This document shows, one piece after another, positions 37,133-47,436 of a stretch of 64,000 bases of DNA. The DNA is from Polynucleobacter sp. CS-Odin-A6. GTDB taxonomy: Bacteria; Pseudomonadota; Gammaproteobacteria; Burkholderiales; Burkholderiaceae. The notes under the pieces were generated by a model. That model was not told the origin of the DNA and ran no database searches. It was given only the letters and a program-made list of their open reading frames with translations. A program made the translations under genes and the position numbers. Where the stretch lies: NCBI RefSeq assembly GCF_018882095.1, contig NZ_JACVPD010000001.1, positions 1 to 64,000 of the forward strand, read 5' to 3'. Position 1 is the stretch's first letter. Each line of letters begins with the position of its first letter.

Positions 37133-38268
37133 CTGAGCTTCACCTCTCTAGAAACACGATCCATTTTGTCGAGCCCTTGCCTTTGCAAAGTGGCGCCATC
37201 TTATCTGGCTACGATTTAGTCATTGAGACTTACGGCAAACTGAATGCCGATAAAAGTAATGCCGTATTGGTTTGCCACGCCTTAAACGCATCACACCATG
37301 TAGCAGGTCCTAATCCTGATGATTCCAAAGATATTGGTTGGTGGGATAACATGATTGGCCCTGGCAAGCCAGTAGATACAGATCACTTCTTTGTGATTGG
37401 CGTTAATAATTTGGGCTCTTGTTTTGGATCCACTGGACCAAAGAGCATTAATCCAGCTAGCGGCAAGCAGTATGGCGCAGATTTCCCCGTTATTACAGTT
37501 GAGGATTGGGTAAATACCCAAGCACGTTTAGCTGACAAGCTAGGCATTCGTCGCTTTGCTGCAGTGATGGGTGGCAGTTTGGGTGGCATGCAGGCATTAG
37601 CTTGGTCAATCCAATTCCCAAAACGTTTAGTGCATTGCCTAGTAATTGCCTCTACGCCAAAGCTGAGTGCTCAGAATATTGCCTTCAATGAGGTAGCTCG
37701 CAATGCTATTTTGTCAGACCCCGACTTTCATGGCGGTAACTATTACGAGCATGGCGTAGTTCCTAAGCGCGGTCTAAGGTTGGCGCGCATGGTGGGTCAT
37801 ATCACCTATCTGTCTGATGATGACATGGCAGAAAAATTCGGACGCGAGTTACAAAGACCTCATGGGGAATCCCACGATTACCGTTTCAGCTTTGATGTGG
37901 AATTCGAGGTTGAAAGTTATTTGCGTCATCAAGGGGATAAGTTCTCCAATTATTTTGATGCCAACACATATTTGCTCATTACGAGAGCGCTAGATTATTT
38001 TGACCCTTCCCGCCGTTATGGGGGTAGTCTGAACCGCGCCTTGGCCGAAGTGCAAGCCAAGTTTTTAGTTGTGAGCTTTTCTACAGATTGGCGCTTCCCG
38101 CCAAATCGTAGTCGTGAGATTGTGGAATCTTTACTCAGCAATAAGAGCGAAGTGAGCTATGCGGAAATCGATGCGCCTCATGGCCATGATGCTTTCTTAT
38201 TAGATGATCCTCGTTATCACAACCTGATCCGTGCTTACTTCGAACAAATGCTAGAGGGCAAATCATGA
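37129..38268 (+). CDS. metX: Homoserine O-acyltransferase (MetX)
   Basis: A 379-residue alpha/beta-hydrolase that acylates homoserine for methionine synthesis; in betaproteobacteria the acyl donor may be succinyl-CoA rather than acetyl-CoA. The nucleophile elbow is [14 protein letters not shown], the Asp is in [13 protein letters not shown] and the His in DAPHGHDAF. It overlaps slmA and metW by 4 bases each. Confidence 0.94.
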   Translation: MTELHLSRNTIHFVEPLPLQSGAILSGYDLVIETYGKLNADKSNAVLVCHALNASHHVAGPNPDDSKDIGWWDNMIGPGKPVDTDHFFVIGVNNLGSCFGSTGPKSINPASGKQYGADFPVITVEDWVNTQARLADKLGIRRFAAVMGGSLGGMQALAWSIQFPKRLVHCLVIASTPKLSAQNIAFNEVARNAILSDPDFHGGNYYEHGVVPKRGLRLARMVGHITYLSDDDMAEKFGRELQRPHGESHDYRFSFDVEFEVESYLRHQGDKFSNYFDANTYLLITRALDYFDPSRRYGGSLNRALAEVQAKFLVVSFSTDWRFPPNRSREIVESLLSNKSEVSYAEIDAPHGHDAFLLDDPRYHNLIRAYFEQMLEGKS

Positions 38269-38846
38269 TGCGCGCAGATTTTGCTGCGATCGCGAATTGG
38301 ATTACACCCAATAGCGAAGTGCTTGACCTCGGTTGTGGCGATGGCAGTTTTCTGGAGTATTTGAAAAAACAAAAACCAGTACAAGCTTATGGTGTTGAAA
38401 TTGATGATGCCCGCGTGCTTTCCTGTGTGCGAAAAGGCTTGAATGTTATTCAGCAAAACTTAGAGGGCGGTTTAGCGCTATTTGAGAACAATAGCTTCGA
38501 TACCGTGGTGCTTTCACAAACCTTGCAAACAATCCACGAAACTGAAAAGATTTTGCGTGAAGTCGCTCGAGTAGGTAAGGAGTCGGTTGTCTCCTTCCCA
38601 AATTTTGGCCATTGGTCACATCGCTTGGCCGTGGGTCTGGGCCGGATGCCCGTGTCTAAAAGCTTGCCATACCAGTGGTACAACACGCCTAATGTTCGTG
38701 TTCTTACTGTTGCCGACTTTGAGAAGTTAGCCTCGAGCTTGGGGCTGCAGATTCTGGATCAGTGCATATTGCACGAGGGTCGGCAGGTGACTTTGATGCC
38801 CAATCTTTTTGGAAGCCTAGCGCTGTTCCGCGTTCGACGTGCTTAG
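38265..38846 (+). CDS. metW: Methionine biosynthesis protein MetW
   Basis: A 193-residue class I methyltransferase-fold protein. Motif I is [16 protein letters not shown], followed by [16 protein letters not shown] and [20 protein letters not shown], which is the MetW hallmark. It is needed with MetX for homoserine acylation in several proteobacteria. It sits in the slmA-metX-metW-ampG run, overlapping metX by 4 and ampG by 8 bases. Confidence 0.95.
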   Translation: MMRADFAAIANWITPNSEVLDLGCGDGSFLEYLKKQKPVQAYGVEIDDARVLSCVRKGLNVIQQNLEGGLALFENNSFDTVVLSQTLQTIHETEKILREVARVGKESVVSFPNFGHWSHRLAVGLGRMPVSKSLPYQWYNTPNVRVLTVADFEKLASSLGLQILDQCILHEGRQVTLMPNLFGSLALFRVRRA

Positions 38847-40173
38847 TACAATTGCGTCCTGGCTGAAAGATTTTCGGGTGTATCTCGAATGGCCTTGTCT
38901 GCGCATGCTCTTCTTGGGCTTTTCTGCAGGCCTCCCTTTGCTACTGATTCTAGGAACCCTGAGCTTTTGGTTGAGAGAGGCAGGCATTGATCGTAGTACC
39001 ATTGGCTATCTGACTTGGATTGGTTTGATCTATGCCTTTAAGTGGGTGTGGGCGCCCTTGATCGATCGCCTGCCTATCCCTTTACTGTCGAAATTATTTG
39101 GCAGAAGACGGAGTTGGCTTCTATTTGCACAATTACTGATTGTTCTTGGTCTAGTAGGCATGGCCAGTATTGATCCTCGAGTTCAGCTTACTCCGATGAT
39201 ATGGTGCGCACTTCTTGTCGCTTTTGGTTCTGCAACACAAGATATCGCTTTAGATGCCTTTCGTATTGAGTCGGCTGATAGTGATCATCAAGCCGCTTTG
39301 GCTGCGACCTACCAAACCGGTTATCGGCTCGCTTTAATTTGGTCGGGTGCGGGTGTTCTGTGGCTAGCAGCTCGAGCCGAGGCTGGTGTTGTTGGATACG
39401 ATGCCAGTGCTTGGCAATTTGCCTACCTCTGTATGGCGTTGTCGATCGGGGTTGGCGTGATCACTACCGTATTTAGCAAAGAGCCGGTACCTATTGAATT
39501 TCCAAAGGCGCGCAATGCTAAAGACTGGCTAGATCAAACCTTGATCCAGCCATTTGCGGATTTCATTAAACGCTATGGCTGGCATGCTATTTTGATTTTG
39601 TCGCTGATCGCAATTTATCGCATTAGCGACATTGTGATGGGCATCATGGCAAATCCTTTTTACGTTGATATGGGATATACCAAGGACGAGGTCGCCGCAG
39701 TGAGCAAAGTATTTGGTGTGATTATGACTTTGGTGGGAGCCTTTTTAGGTGGGGTGCTCACTTTACGCTTTGGAGTGATGCGCATCTTATTTTTAGGTGC
39801 GTTTCTTTCGGCTATCAGCAACCTATTGTTCGCTTGGTTGACCACGCAGGGCCATGATTTACAGGGCTTAATATGGGTGATCTCGGCAGACAATCTGAGT
39901 TCTGGCATTGCTACGGCGGCTTTCATTGCATTTCTATCAGCCCTAACTAATATCCAGTATTCCGCAACACAGTACGCTTTGTTTAGTTCGATGATGCTTT
40001 TATTGCCAAAGTGGTTGGCTGGTTTTTCGGGCGTCTTTGTAGATTCTTTTGGCTACCAAAGTTTCTTTATTGGTACAGCTATTATTGGCGCGCCAGTGTT
40101 GATTCTGATTTGGCTCGCCATCCACTTTAAAGTCGTTGAATTTAAAAGGCACGACTCAGAAGTCGTTAAATAG
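38839..40173 (+). CDS. ampG: AmpG-type muropeptide permease (MFS)
   Basis: A 444-residue major facilitator with about 12 helices. FSAGLPLLLILGTLSFWLREAGIDRSTIGYLTWIGLIYAFKWVWAPLIDR is the AmpG N-terminal signature. It imports anhydro-muropeptides for wall recycling. The start is GTG at 38839, overlapping metW by 8 bases. It ends 8 bases inside the convergent xthA gene. Confidence 0.9.
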   Translation: MLSTIASWLKDFRVYLEWPCLRMLFLGFSAGLPLLLILGTLSFWLREAGIDRSTIGYLTWIGLIYAFKWVWAPLIDRLPIPLLSKLFGRRRSWLLFAQLLIVLGLVGMASIDPRVQLTPMIWCALLVAFGSATQDIALDAFRIESADSDHQAALAATYQTGYRLALIWSGAGVLWLAARAEAGVVGYDASAWQFAYLCMALSIGVGVITTVFSKEPVPIEFPKARNAKDWLDQTLIQPFADFIKRYGWHAILILSLIAIYRISDIVMGIMANPFYVDMGYTKDEVAAVSKVFGVIMTLVGAFLGGVLTLRFGVMRILFLGAFLSAISNLLFAWLTTQGHDLQGLIWVISADNLSSGIATAAFIAFLSALTNIQYSATQYALFSSMMLLLPKWLAGFSGVFVDSFGYQSFFIGTAIIGAPVLILIWLAIHFKVVEFKRHDSEVVK

Positions 40174-40948
40174 ACCAGTCGTAATCTACTGTGAGTGGCG
40201 CATGATCTGAGAACCGCTCCTCTTTGAAGACCGAAGTACTCATAGCGCTACTAGCAATTCCTGGGGTGGCGATGTGATAATCGATTCGCCAACCCACATT
40301 CTTAGCATATGCTTGTCCACGATTGCTCCACCACGTGTAACAGGCGTCGCTAGCATTGGGCTCTAGTTTGCGATAGACGTCCACATAACCTTCTTTTCCA
40401 AAGAGGTTAGTAAGCCAGGCACGCTCCTCAGGTAAAAATCCAGAGTTCTTCAGGTTGCCCTTCCAATTCTTCAAATCAATTTCGTGATGAGCAATATTGA
40501 CGTCGCCACACAGCACAATTTCGCGCCCTGATTTTTTGAGCTCAACTAAGTGTGGCAAGAAAGAATCCAAATAGCGATATTTTGCTTCCTGTCTTTCTGG
40601 TGAGCTTGAGCCCGAGGGCATATATACCGAAATCACTGAAAGCGTTTTATATCGAGCCTCAACATACCGACCCTCAGCATCAAACTCTGCATTGCCATAG
40701 CCGTAAAGCACCTCGTCTGGTTGATGGGGCGTATAGATGCCACTGCCGCTGTAGCCCTTTTTTTCAGCATGATGAAAGAAGCCGTGTAAGCTATTAGGAT
40801 TAAGAATCGCATCCTCAAGATCATCTTGTTGGGCTTTTAGCTCTTGCATGCAAACGAAGTCTGCTTTTTGCTTAATAACCCACGGTAAAAACCCTTTTTT
40901 GACTGCAGAACGGATACCGTTGAGGTTGGCAGAAATGATGCGTAACAT
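40166..40948 (-). CDS. xthA: Exodeoxyribonuclease III
   Basis: A 260-residue AP endonuclease/3'-5' exonuclease. SANLNGIRSAVKKGF, CMQELKAQ (metal Glu), LCGDVNIAHHEIDL (Asp/Asn) and the C-terminal ERFSDHAPLTVDYD (catalytic His) are all in place. It repairs abasic sites and 3'-blocked ends. The 3' end overlaps the convergent ampG by 8 bases; the start lies 8 bases from pyrE, divergently. Confidence 0.94.
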   Translation of the reverse strand: MLRIISANLNGIRSAVKKGFLPWVIKQKADFVCMQELKAQQDDLEDAILNPNSLHGFFHHAEKKGYSGSGIYTPHQPDEVLYGYGNAEFDAEGRYVEARYKTLSVISVYMPSGSSSPERQEAKYRYLDSFLPHLVELKKSGREIVLCGDVNIAHHEIDLKNWKGNLKNSGFLPEERAWLTNLFGKEGYVDVYRKLEPNASDACYTWWSNRGQAYAKNVGWRIDYHIATPGIASSAMSTSVFKEERFSDHAPLTVDYDWSI

Positions 40949-40956
40949 ATAGGCCT

Positions 40957-41625
40957 ATGAGCTCAAAAAATTCTAATCAAGATAACTTTATTCAATTTGC
41001 CTTAGAGGCAAATGTTTTGTCATTTGGTGAGTTTAAAACCAAAGCAGGACGGCTTTCTCCTTATTTCTTCAATGCGGGCAAATTTAATGATGGCGCTCGT
41101 TTAAGTGCTTTGGGCCGTTATTACGCCAAAGCCTTGCAGGATTCCGGCATGGATTACGACATGCTTTATGGACCCGCCTACAAGGGGATTGCCTTGGCTG
41201 CAGCAACCGCAATTGCACTGACTGATACTGGACATAATGTGCCCTTTGCCTATAACCGCAAAGAAGCTAAAGACCATGGCGAGGGCGGCTCCTTAGTGGG
41301 CGCTCCAGTCAAGGGTAAGGTGGTCATTATTGATGATGTGATCTCTGCCGGAACTTCAGTAAGGGAGTCTGTGAAACTTATTCGAGATGCAGGTGCAGAG
41401 CCTGCAGCAGTATTAATTGCACTTGATCGGATGGAGAAGTCTGGCACTGCAACGGAGATTGGTGAAAAGTCAGCAGTCCAGGCAGTTGAAGAAGAGTTTG
41501 GGTTGCCTGTAGTTGCGATTGCTAACTTAGCTGATGTGATGGCTTTCTTAAGCGCTTCGAGCAATAGCGAGCTAACAAATTATTTGCCTGCAGTCAAAGC
41601 CTATCGTCAGAAGTATGGGATTTAA
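40957..41625 (+). CDS. pyrE: Orotate phosphoribosyltransferase
   Basis: A 222-residue enzyme making OMP from orotate and [25 protein letters not shown] is the N-terminal signature, and [17 protein letters not shown] is the PRPP-binding motif. It overlaps the convergent dapF by 4 bases. Confidence 0.95.
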   Translation: MSSKNSNQDNFIQFALEANVLSFGEFKTKAGRLSPYFFNAGKFNDGARLSALGRYYAKALQDSGMDYDMLYGPAYKGIALAAATAIALTDTGHNVPFAYNRKEAKDHGEGGSLVGAPVKGKVVIIDDVISAGTSVRESVKLIRDAGAEPAAVLIALDRMEKSGTATEIGEKSAVQAVEEEFGLPVVAIANLADVMAFLSASSNSELTNYLPAVKAYRQKYGI

Positions 41626-42518
41626 ATGCTGGTTTCACCCTCAAACACGGTAATAGCCGGACCGGTCATGATCACGGGATGAGCAACTTCATTGGTGATG
41701 CCACCCCAGGCGATTTGTAAGTCACCACCAAGGGTACTTACTGTAACGGGCGAGTCGAGCATGCCACGACGAATGCCAGACACTACTGCAGCACAGGCAC
41801 CAGTACCGCAAGCCAGCGTTTCGCCAGCACCCCGTTCAAAGACGCGTAACTTGATTGCATTTCGATTCAGAACTTGCATATAGCCCGCATTCACTCTGTT
41901 CGGAAATACAGGATTTTTCTCGATCGACTTACCTTCCTCTTGAACCATCGCGCTCTCAATATCGCCTACTACTTGAACAGCATGAGGATTTCCCATTGAG
42001 ACCACACCAATCCAGCTGTCATGGGTCGCAGGAGTTTCAATGGGAAGGGCATAAAGTACTTCATGAAACTCTTGCTTACTCGCTAAGCCATCTGCAATAA
42101 AGGGAATTTTGCTGTGCTCAAAAATAGGTGCGCCCATGTCCACTTCAACTTGCCCGTCCTCATGAGATTTGAGGGTCAGTACCGTATGCGCTACTTCTAC
42201 ACGCAATGGATTCTTAGTCGATAAGCCCTGATCAAGCACAAAGCGCACAAAGCAGCGTGATCCGTTGCCACATTGCTCGACTTCACCACCATCCGCATTG
42301 AAAATACGATACCGGAAATCAGCGTCAGGGCGTGTTGCTTTTTCAACTAATAGGATTTGGTCAGCACCGATACCCAATTGGCGATGGGCTAGTTTTTGCC
42401 ATTGCTCACGCGTCACACCGCTGAGATCTTGGTCAATGCCATTAAGCACAATAAAGTCATTACCCGCACCATGCATTTTGGTAAAGCGGAGTTTACGAGT
42501 GGACTGAACTGAATTCAT
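41622..42518 (-). CDS. dapF: Diaminopimelate epimerase
   Basis: A 298-residue enzyme converting LL- to meso-diaminopimelate for lysine and peptidoglycan. [16 protein letters not shown], the first catalytic Cys in [11 protein letters not shown] and the second in [12 protein letters not shown] are visible. I chose ATG 42518, with ggaaa 10 bases upstream, over the in-frame TTG two codons earlier. It follows two LpxL-family genes on the same strand. Confidence 0.95.
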   Translation of the reverse strand: MNSVQSTRKLRFTKMHGAGNDFIVLNGIDQDLSGVTREQWQKLAHRQLGIGADQILLVEKATRPDADFRYRIFNADGGEVEQCGNGSRCFVRFVLDQGLSTKNPLRVEVAHTVLTLKSHEDGQVEVDMGAPIFEHSKIPFIADGLASKQEFHEVLYALPIETPATHDSWIGVVSMGNPHAVQVVGDIESAMVQEEGKSIEKNPVFPNRVNAGYMQVLNRNAIKLRVFERGAGETLACGTGACAAVVSGIRRGMLDSPVTVSTLGGDLQIAWGGITNEVAHPVIMTGPAITVFEGETSI

Positions 42519-42535
42519 GCTCAAAAGATTTCCAA

Positions 42536-43435
42536 TTAACTATAGAGGTTGGGCTCACCAGGTGGTCTGTGTTTAAAGCGTTTGTGTACCCAATAGTACT
42601 CCGCCGGTCTTTTACGAACAAGCGCTTCGATATATTCGTTGAGGCGCGCAGTATCTGCCTCAACGTTATCGGTAGGGAAGTTTGGAAGGGGCTCGCTGAT
42701 ATTGCAGGTATAGCCCCTGCGATCCGAATTCAAGGTGGTAGTCATTAAGCAAACCTCGGCACCACTGAGTCTGGCTAGGCGCGAGACCGAGGTGATCGTA
42801 TTGGTTTGAATTCCGAAGAAAGGGACAAAAACAGAATCACGCGGCCCAAGGTCGATGTCGGGCGCAATAAAAATAAAATTTCCTGTTTGAATCTCACGCA
42901 GTAAATCGCGCAGGCGACTTTGCCTTTCAATGGATTTTCCGCCAAACCGATTTCTCCATTCAATCATCTTTTGATTGAAAAAAGGATTCTTCATGTTTTG
43001 ATACAAGCCCGCGCCTCGAGGCCAATCATGTTGATTTGCCAAAACGGAAAGTGCCATGAAGCCCCCTTCAAGCCCTACAAAGTGGGGGTTAATTAAGAGG
43101 CGTGGCTTGCGGTCACCTAGAGTAATGGCAGAGTTGATCGTGACGATATCAGTAATTTGATTGCCGCTGCCAAGCCAAATCCGGCTTCTCTCAATGACAC
43201 TACGTCCAAATAGCTTCCAGTGCTCTAACGCTAGGTCATCAACCTGACTTGTACTCAGATTGGGGAAGCAGAGGCGCAAGTTGGTTTTGACAACCCTGGC
43301 ACGATCATTGGGGATATGCGCTGCCAGCCATCCTAAACCATAGCCGACATGGATGGTGAGGGAGTAAGGTAAAAAAGCAAAAAGACGCAATAGGTTGAGC
43401 GCCAGAAAATTGAATGCGTTTTGTACCCAAGTCAT
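42536..43435 (-). CDS. LpxL/HtrB-family lipid A late acyltransferase
   Basis: A 299-residue acyltransferase with HX4E as HFVGLE, then [27 protein letters not shown] and [12 protein letters not shown]. It is closely related along its whole length to the protein at 19427-20314, so the pair arose by duplication. The pair may add different acyl chains or work on different positions. It is in an LpxL-LpxL-dapF run on the minus strand. Confidence 0.88.
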   Translation of the reverse strand: MTWVQNAFNFLALNLLRLFAFLPYSLTIHVGYGLGWLAAHIPNDRARVVKTNLRLCFPNLSTSQVDDLALEHWKLFGRSVIERSRIWLGSGNQITDIVTINSAITLGDRKPRLLINPHFVGLEGGFMALSVLANQHDWPRGAGLYQNMKNPFFNQKMIEWRNRFGGKSIERQSRLRDLLREIQTGNFIFIAPDIDLGPRDSVFVPFFGIQTNTITSVSRLARLSGAEVCLMTTTLNSDRRGYTCNISEPLPNFPTDNVEADTARLNEYIEALVRKRPAEYYWVHKRFKHRPPGEPNLYS

Positions 43436-43460
43436 GTTAAATAAATTATAAATTTATTAA

Positions 43461-44321
43461 CTAATTGCCCGGTGGTAATTCTGCTCCTGCAGGATGCTTA
43501 TATCGGTTGTATGACCAGATAAATTGTTCCGGGGCAAGCAGGATTGCATCTTCAATTGCAGTATTTAATTCCTTGGCTGCACTATTTGCATCACTCGAAA
43601 ACGAATTCAATCGTTTAGCGTCGATGATCCAACCTTTACCAAGAGCCCGCCTTTTCGCTGTAAACATCACTGCAGGTGTATCGTGACGATTCGCAAGGCG
43701 AATGGGTAGAGTGGTGGTGTAAGCAGGTCGGCCAAAAAAATCTGCCCAAATGCCATCACCCCCACTAGGAACTTGATCAGGAAGAATGGCAATTGCCTCA
43801 CCTTTTGAAAGGGCTCTCGTCATTTGGCGTACGCCATTGAGATTGGTTGGCACAAAGTGCATATTTGGGTAGGCGCGCCCCGCTTCTACTAACTCATTCA
43901 GCCATGCTTGGCGAGAGGGGCGATACATGATCGTTGCAGGGAAGTGACCCGCAAGAAAGCGGGGAATGATTTCAAAGCCGCCTAAATGTGGGCAGAGGAT
44001 AATCATTCCCTTACCTTCGGACATCGCATCCTGCACTACTTTCCAGTTATGAACGATGGTTGTGGCTAAAGCCTTTTTAGAGTTACGCCAGATCCATAAG
44101 CTGTCTGAAAATAGCATTCCAGAGGCTGTAATAGCGGTCCAAAGTCTGGATTGAAGGCGGTAATGGTGAATCACTGCGCCATATTGGGATTTAAATAGTT
44201 GGCGATATTGTTTTGATCCAACATAAGCCAAACCCCCCAAAAAACCCCCAAGAACCTGAACTACTCCAAGGGGAAGGGAGGCAATGGTTTTGAGGCTTAG
44301 CTTAAGAAATAGTTTTCGCAC
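43461..44321 (-). CDS. LpxL/HtrB-family acyltransferase, divergent
   Basis: A 286-residue member with HX4E as HLGGFE, PDQVPSGGDGIWADFFGRPAYT as the second conserved block, and a C-terminal WSYNRYKHP. It is much less similar to the other two copies, suggesting a different acyl position or donor. The start is GTG at 44321. It is the first gene of the minus-strand run leading to dapF, and divergent from metK. Confidence 0.87.
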   Translation of the reverse strand: MRKLFLKLSLKTIASLPLGVVQVLGGFLGGLAYVGSKQYRQLFKSQYGAVIHHYRLQSRLWTAITASGMLFSDSLWIWRNSKKALATTIVHNWKVVQDAMSEGKGMIILCPHLGGFEIIPRFLAGHFPATIMYRPSRQAWLNELVEAGRAYPNMHFVPTNLNGVRQMTRALSKGEAIAILPDQVPSGGDGIWADFFGRPAYTTTLPIRLANRHDTPAVMFTAKRRALGKGWIIDAKRLNSFSSDANSAAKELNTAIEDAILLAPEQFIWSYNRYKHPAGAELPPGN

Positions 44322-44370
44322 GCTCTAATGATATTCAATGCGGACAGAAGGGCCAAATTTCTCAGAAGGA

Positions 44371-44400
44371 TTGATAAATAAGGCGATTTTCGGATAGAAT
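44371..44400 (+). promoter_or_regulatory. Predicted sigma-70 promoter of metK
   Basis: TTGATA (44371-44376) and TAGAAT (44395-44400) are separated by 18 bp. The predicted transcription start (about 44406-44408) coincides with the first base of the riboswitch-like P1 stem, which strengthens both calls. Confidence 0.65.
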
Positions 44401-44406
44401 GGCTTT

Positions 44407-44464
44407 ATCGCTGAGTTAAGGCAACTTGCAGGGCGATTCATAAATTCTGCTAAAGCGTCGCCGT
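44407..44464 (+). promoter_or_regulatory. SAM-II-like (SAM-II/SAM-V) riboswitch candidate, metK leader
   Basis: P1 is atcgct (44407-44412) with ggcgat (44432-44437), closing a 19-base loop. The loop carries gttaa and cttgca, and the 3' strand carries cataaattctgctaaa (44439-44454). These match, in order and spacing, the SAM-II core blocks as I remember them (UUAA, UUGCA, AUAAAU, GCUAAA). The pseudoknot pairing next to GCUAAA is less clear than in canonical examples, so SAM-V or a diverged form is possible. It sits just downstream of the promoter and about 60 bases before the metK start. SAM-II is known mainly from alphaproteobacteria. Confidence 0.6.
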
Positions 44465-44525
44465 TGTAATTCCTGGCACGTCGAGTTGTCCTATAGATCG
44501 TGTTAATTTTTTAAAGGAATATGCA

Positions 44526-45692
44526 ATGGCAAATGATTACTTCTTTACCTCAGAATCCGTTTCTGAAGGCCATCCCGATAAAGTAGCAGACCAAATTTCT
44601 GATGCAATCTTGGACTCCATTCTGGCCCAAGATCCTACTGCACGGGTTGCTGCAGAAACGTTATGTAATACTGGCCTAGTAGTTTTGGCCGGTGAAATTA
44701 CTACTAACGCAAATGTGGATTTCATCCAGGTGGCCCGTAATACCTTGCGTGAGATTGGTTACGACAATACCGACTACGGCATTGACTACAAAGGCTGCGC
44801 GGTATTGGTGGCCTATGACAAACAGAGTCCCGACATCGCTCAGGGTGTTGATAAGGCGCATGACGATGGACTAGATCAAGGTGCCGGCGACCAAGGCCTG
44901 ATGTTTGGTTACGCTTGTGATGAAACGTCCGAGCTCATGCCCTTGCCAATCCATTTATCACACCGCTTAGTAGAGCGCCAATCGCAATTGCGCCGTGATG
45001 GTCGCTTAAACTGGTTACGTCCTGATGCAAAGTCCCAGGTGACATTGCGTTATGTTGATGGCAAGCCCGATTCGATTGATACGGTTGTACTTTCCACTCA
45101 GCATGACGAGGAAATTTCTCTTGAGAAATTACGTGAAGCAGTGATTGAAGAGATCATCAAACCCGTATTACCTAAGCACTTAATTAAGGGCGCGATCAAC
45201 TTCTTAGTCAACCCAACTGGTCGATTTGTTATCGGCGGCCCGCAAGGCGATTGTGGTCTGACTGGCCGTAAGATCATTGTAGATACCTATGGCGGTGCAG
45301 CCCCTCATGGCGGTGGCGCCTTTTCTGGTAAGGACCCTTCTAAAGTCGATCGTTCAGCCGCTTACGCAGGCCGATACGTTGCTAAGAATGTGGTTGCAGC
45401 CGGTTTAGCGAGCAAGTGTTTAATTCAGATCTCTTATGCTATTGGTGTAGCTAAGCCCACGTCAGTGATGGTGAGTACTTACGGCACAGGAAAGATCTCT
45501 GATGAAAAGATTGCCCAATTGGTATCAGAGCACTTTGACTTACGTCCAAAAGGAATTGTCAAGATGTTGAATCTCTTGCGTCCGATTTATCGCAAGACTG
45601 CTGCTTATGGTCATTTTGGTCGTGAAGAGCCAGAATTCACTTGGGAGCAGTGCGATAAGGCACCTGCATTGCGTGCCGCTGCTGGCTTGTAA
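44526..45692 (+). CDS. metK: S-adenosylmethionine synthetase
   Basis: A 388-residue enzyme making SAM from methionine and [25 protein letters not shown] is the N-terminal ATP/methionine motif, [14 protein letters not shown] the hexapeptide region and [19 protein letters not shown] the phosphate loop. An aaaggaat ribosome-binding site precedes the ATG. It is the first gene of a metK-ahcY-metF block, and its leader contains a SAM-II-like RNA. Confidence 0.97.
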   Translation: MANDYFFTSESVSEGHPDKVADQISDAILDSILAQDPTARVAAETLCNTGLVVLAGEITTNANVDFIQVARNTLREIGYDNTDYGIDYKGCAVLVAYDKQSPDIAQGVDKAHDDGLDQGAGDQGLMFGYACDETSELMPLPIHLSHRLVERQSQLRRDGRLNWLRPDAKSQVTLRYVDGKPDSIDTVVLSTQHDEEISLEKLREAVIEEIIKPVLPKHLIKGAINFLVNPTGRFVIGGPQGDCGLTGRKIIVDTYGGAAPHGGGAFSGKDPSKVDRSAAYAGRYVAKNVVAAGLASKCLIQISYAIGVAKPTSVMVSTYGTGKISDEKIAQLVSEHFDLRPKGIVKMLNLLRPIYRKTAAYGHFGREEPEFTWEQCDKAPALRAAAGL

Positions 45693-45741
45693 CCTGCTTT
45701 TAGGTATTAAATACGCAGTATGAAGTTGTATTGAAGCCAAA

Positions 45742-45771
45742 TATGGAGAAATTGATTACAATTTCTCCATA
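45742..45771 (+). repeat. Perfect 13-bp inverted repeat between metK and ahcY
   Basis: tatggagaaattg (45742-45754), loop atta, then the exact complement caatttctccata (45759-45771). It lies 49 bases after the metK stop and directly abuts P1 of the SAH riboswitch. There is no downstream T-run. It may be a 3' stabilising hairpin of metK mRNA, a processing site, or a protein operator. Confidence 0.75.
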
Positions 45772-45880
45772 CCTTCAAGGAGCGTTGCAAGGAATACTGA
45801 GAACCAGTGTTTCCCAGGCTTGAAGGGAGTGGACTCTGAGGTAACCCTGGGGTTTGCTAATTGCAACTGCGCTCGCTAAC
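45772..45880 (+). promoter_or_regulatory. SAH riboswitch, ahcY leader
   Basis: P1 is an 8-bp stem: ccttcaag (45772-45779) with cttgaagg (45819-45826). Inside are gagcgttgca and a cccaggct core plus a small actg/cagt hairpin. The long-range pseudoknot is gagcg-ttgcaa (45780-45790) with ttgcaa-ctg-cgctc (45861-45874). This order is that of the S-adenosylhomocysteine riboswitch, which turns on SAH recycling when SAH accumulates. It sits upstream of ahcY, the standard gene for this class in beta- and gammaproteobacteria. Confidence 0.92.
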
Positions 45881-45942
45881 CCATGATTCAATGGCTAGCG
45901 AGTTTCTACTCCAGCATTGGATCGTATTTAGCTGGAGCATTC

Positions 45943-47388
45943 ATGAATACCGTTTCCGATTTAAATAACTTTGTTGCAACCCGTTGCGCTATTGCTGATA
46001 TTTCTTTGGCCGATTTCGGTCGTAAGGAAATTGCAATTGCCGAAACTGAAATGCCAGGCCTGATCGCTATTCGTGACGAGTTCGCAGCGCAACAGCCCTT
46101 GCGTGGCGCACGCATTACGGGTTCTTTACATATGACCATTCAAACAGCAGTATTGATTGAGACTTTGGAGGCTCTCGGTGCTGAAGTGCAGTGGGCATCT
46201 TGCAATATCTTCTCTACCCAAGATCACGCTGCTGCTGCGATTGCCGCTAATGGCACACCCGTGTTTGCGATTAAAGGTGAAACCCTTGAGCAGTACTGGG
46301 ATTACACCCATCGTATTTTTGAGTGGGCTGATGGTGGCTTTACTAACATGATTTTAGATGACGGTGGCGATGCTACTTTGTTATTACACCTTGGTGCACG
46401 CGCTGAGATAGATCAGGCTTGCTTAAATAATCCAACAAGCGAAGAAGAGACGATTTTGTTTTCGGCTATTAAGAAGAAATTAGCCCAAGATCCAACTTGG
46501 TATTCCACCCGCTTAGAAAAAGTGAAGGGCGTTACCGAAGAAACGACTACAGGCGTTCACCGCCTATATCAAATGTTTGCTAAAGGCGACTTGAAGTTCC
46601 CGGCTATTAATGTGAATGACTCTGTCACTAAGAGTAAGTTTGACAACCTCTATGGTTGCCGTGAATCCTTGGTAGATGCGATTAAGCGCGCTACCGATGT
46701 GATGGTTGCCGGTAAGGTTGCAGTGGTTTGTGGTTATGGCGATGTGGGTAAAGGTTCTGCACAAGCACTGCGCGCTTTATCTGCTCAAGTTTGGGTGACT
46801 GAAGTGGATCCAATTTGCGCATTGCAAGCCGCTATGGAAGGTTATCGTGTTGTTACGATGGATTACGCTGCTGATAAGGCGGACATCTTTGTTTCAGCAA
46901 CAGGTAACTACCATGTGATTACTCATGACCATATGATTAAGATGAAGAATCAAGCCATCGTTTGTAACATTGGTCACTTTGATAACGAGATTGATGTTGC
47001 TGGCATCGAAAAGTACAAGTGGGAAGAGATCAAGCCACAAGTGGACCATGTGATTTTCCCGGCAGCGAATGGTCATCCAGAGAAGCGCATCATCCTATTG
47101 GCTAAGGGTCGCTTAGTTAACCTCGGTTGCGGTACCGGTCATCCTTCCTATGTCATGAGTTCTTCATTTGCAAACCAAGTGATTGCGCAGATTGAATTAT
47201 GGAATGCAGTGGGTACGGACAAATACCCTGTAGGCGTTTACACCTTGCCTAAGCATTTAGATGAGAAGGTAGCCCGTTTGCAGCTGAAGACTTTGAATGC
47301 GCAGTTAACAGTGCTGTCTGATCAGCAAGCGTCTTACATTGGTGTGACGAGGGAAGGCCCATACAAGGCTGACCACTACCGTTATTAA
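45943..47388 (+). CDS. ahcY: S-adenosylhomocysteine hydrolase
   Basis: A 481-residue NAD-dependent enzyme splitting SAH into adenosine and homocysteine. [22 protein letters not shown] is the N-terminal signature, [28 protein letters not shown] the NAD fold, and the C-terminal [10 protein letters not shown] is typical. The frame is open from ATG 45883, but ATG 45943 has a ggag ribosome-binding site 7 bases upstream and gives the family N-terminus. The SAH riboswitch precedes it and metF follows by 48 bases. Confidence 0.97.
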   Translation: MNTVSDLNNFVATRCAIADISLADFGRKEIAIAETEMPGLIAIRDEFAAQQPLRGARITGSLHMTIQTAVLIETLEALGAEVQWASCNIFSTQDHAAAAIAANGTPVFAIKGETLEQYWDYTHRIFEWADGGFTNMILDDGGDATLLLHLGARAEIDQACLNNPTSEEETILFSAIKKKLAQDPTWYSTRLEKVKGVTEETTTGVHRLYQMFAKGDLKFPAINVNDSVTKSKFDNLYGCRESLVDAIKRATDVMVAGKVAVVCGYGDVGKGSAQALRALSAQVWVTEVDPICALQAAMEGYRVVTMDYAADKADIFVSATGNYHVITHDHMIKMKNQAIVCNIGHFDNEIDVAGIEKYKWEEIKPQVDHVIFPAANGHPEKRIILLAKGRLVNLGCGTGHPSYVMSSSFANQVIAQIELWNAVGTDKYPVGVYTLPKHLDEKVARLQLKTLNAQLTVLSDQQASYIGVTREGPYKADHYRY

Positions 47389-47436
47389 TTTGCATCGTTG
47401 CTAGACATTGTTCAATAGAGATACAGGCCCGAAATC

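Noticed and set aside
45883-45942. 20-codon N-terminal extension of ahcY from ATG 45883
   Set aside because: It lacks a ribosome-binding site, begins right at the end of the riboswitch, and the conserved start with its own ggag site is at 45943.
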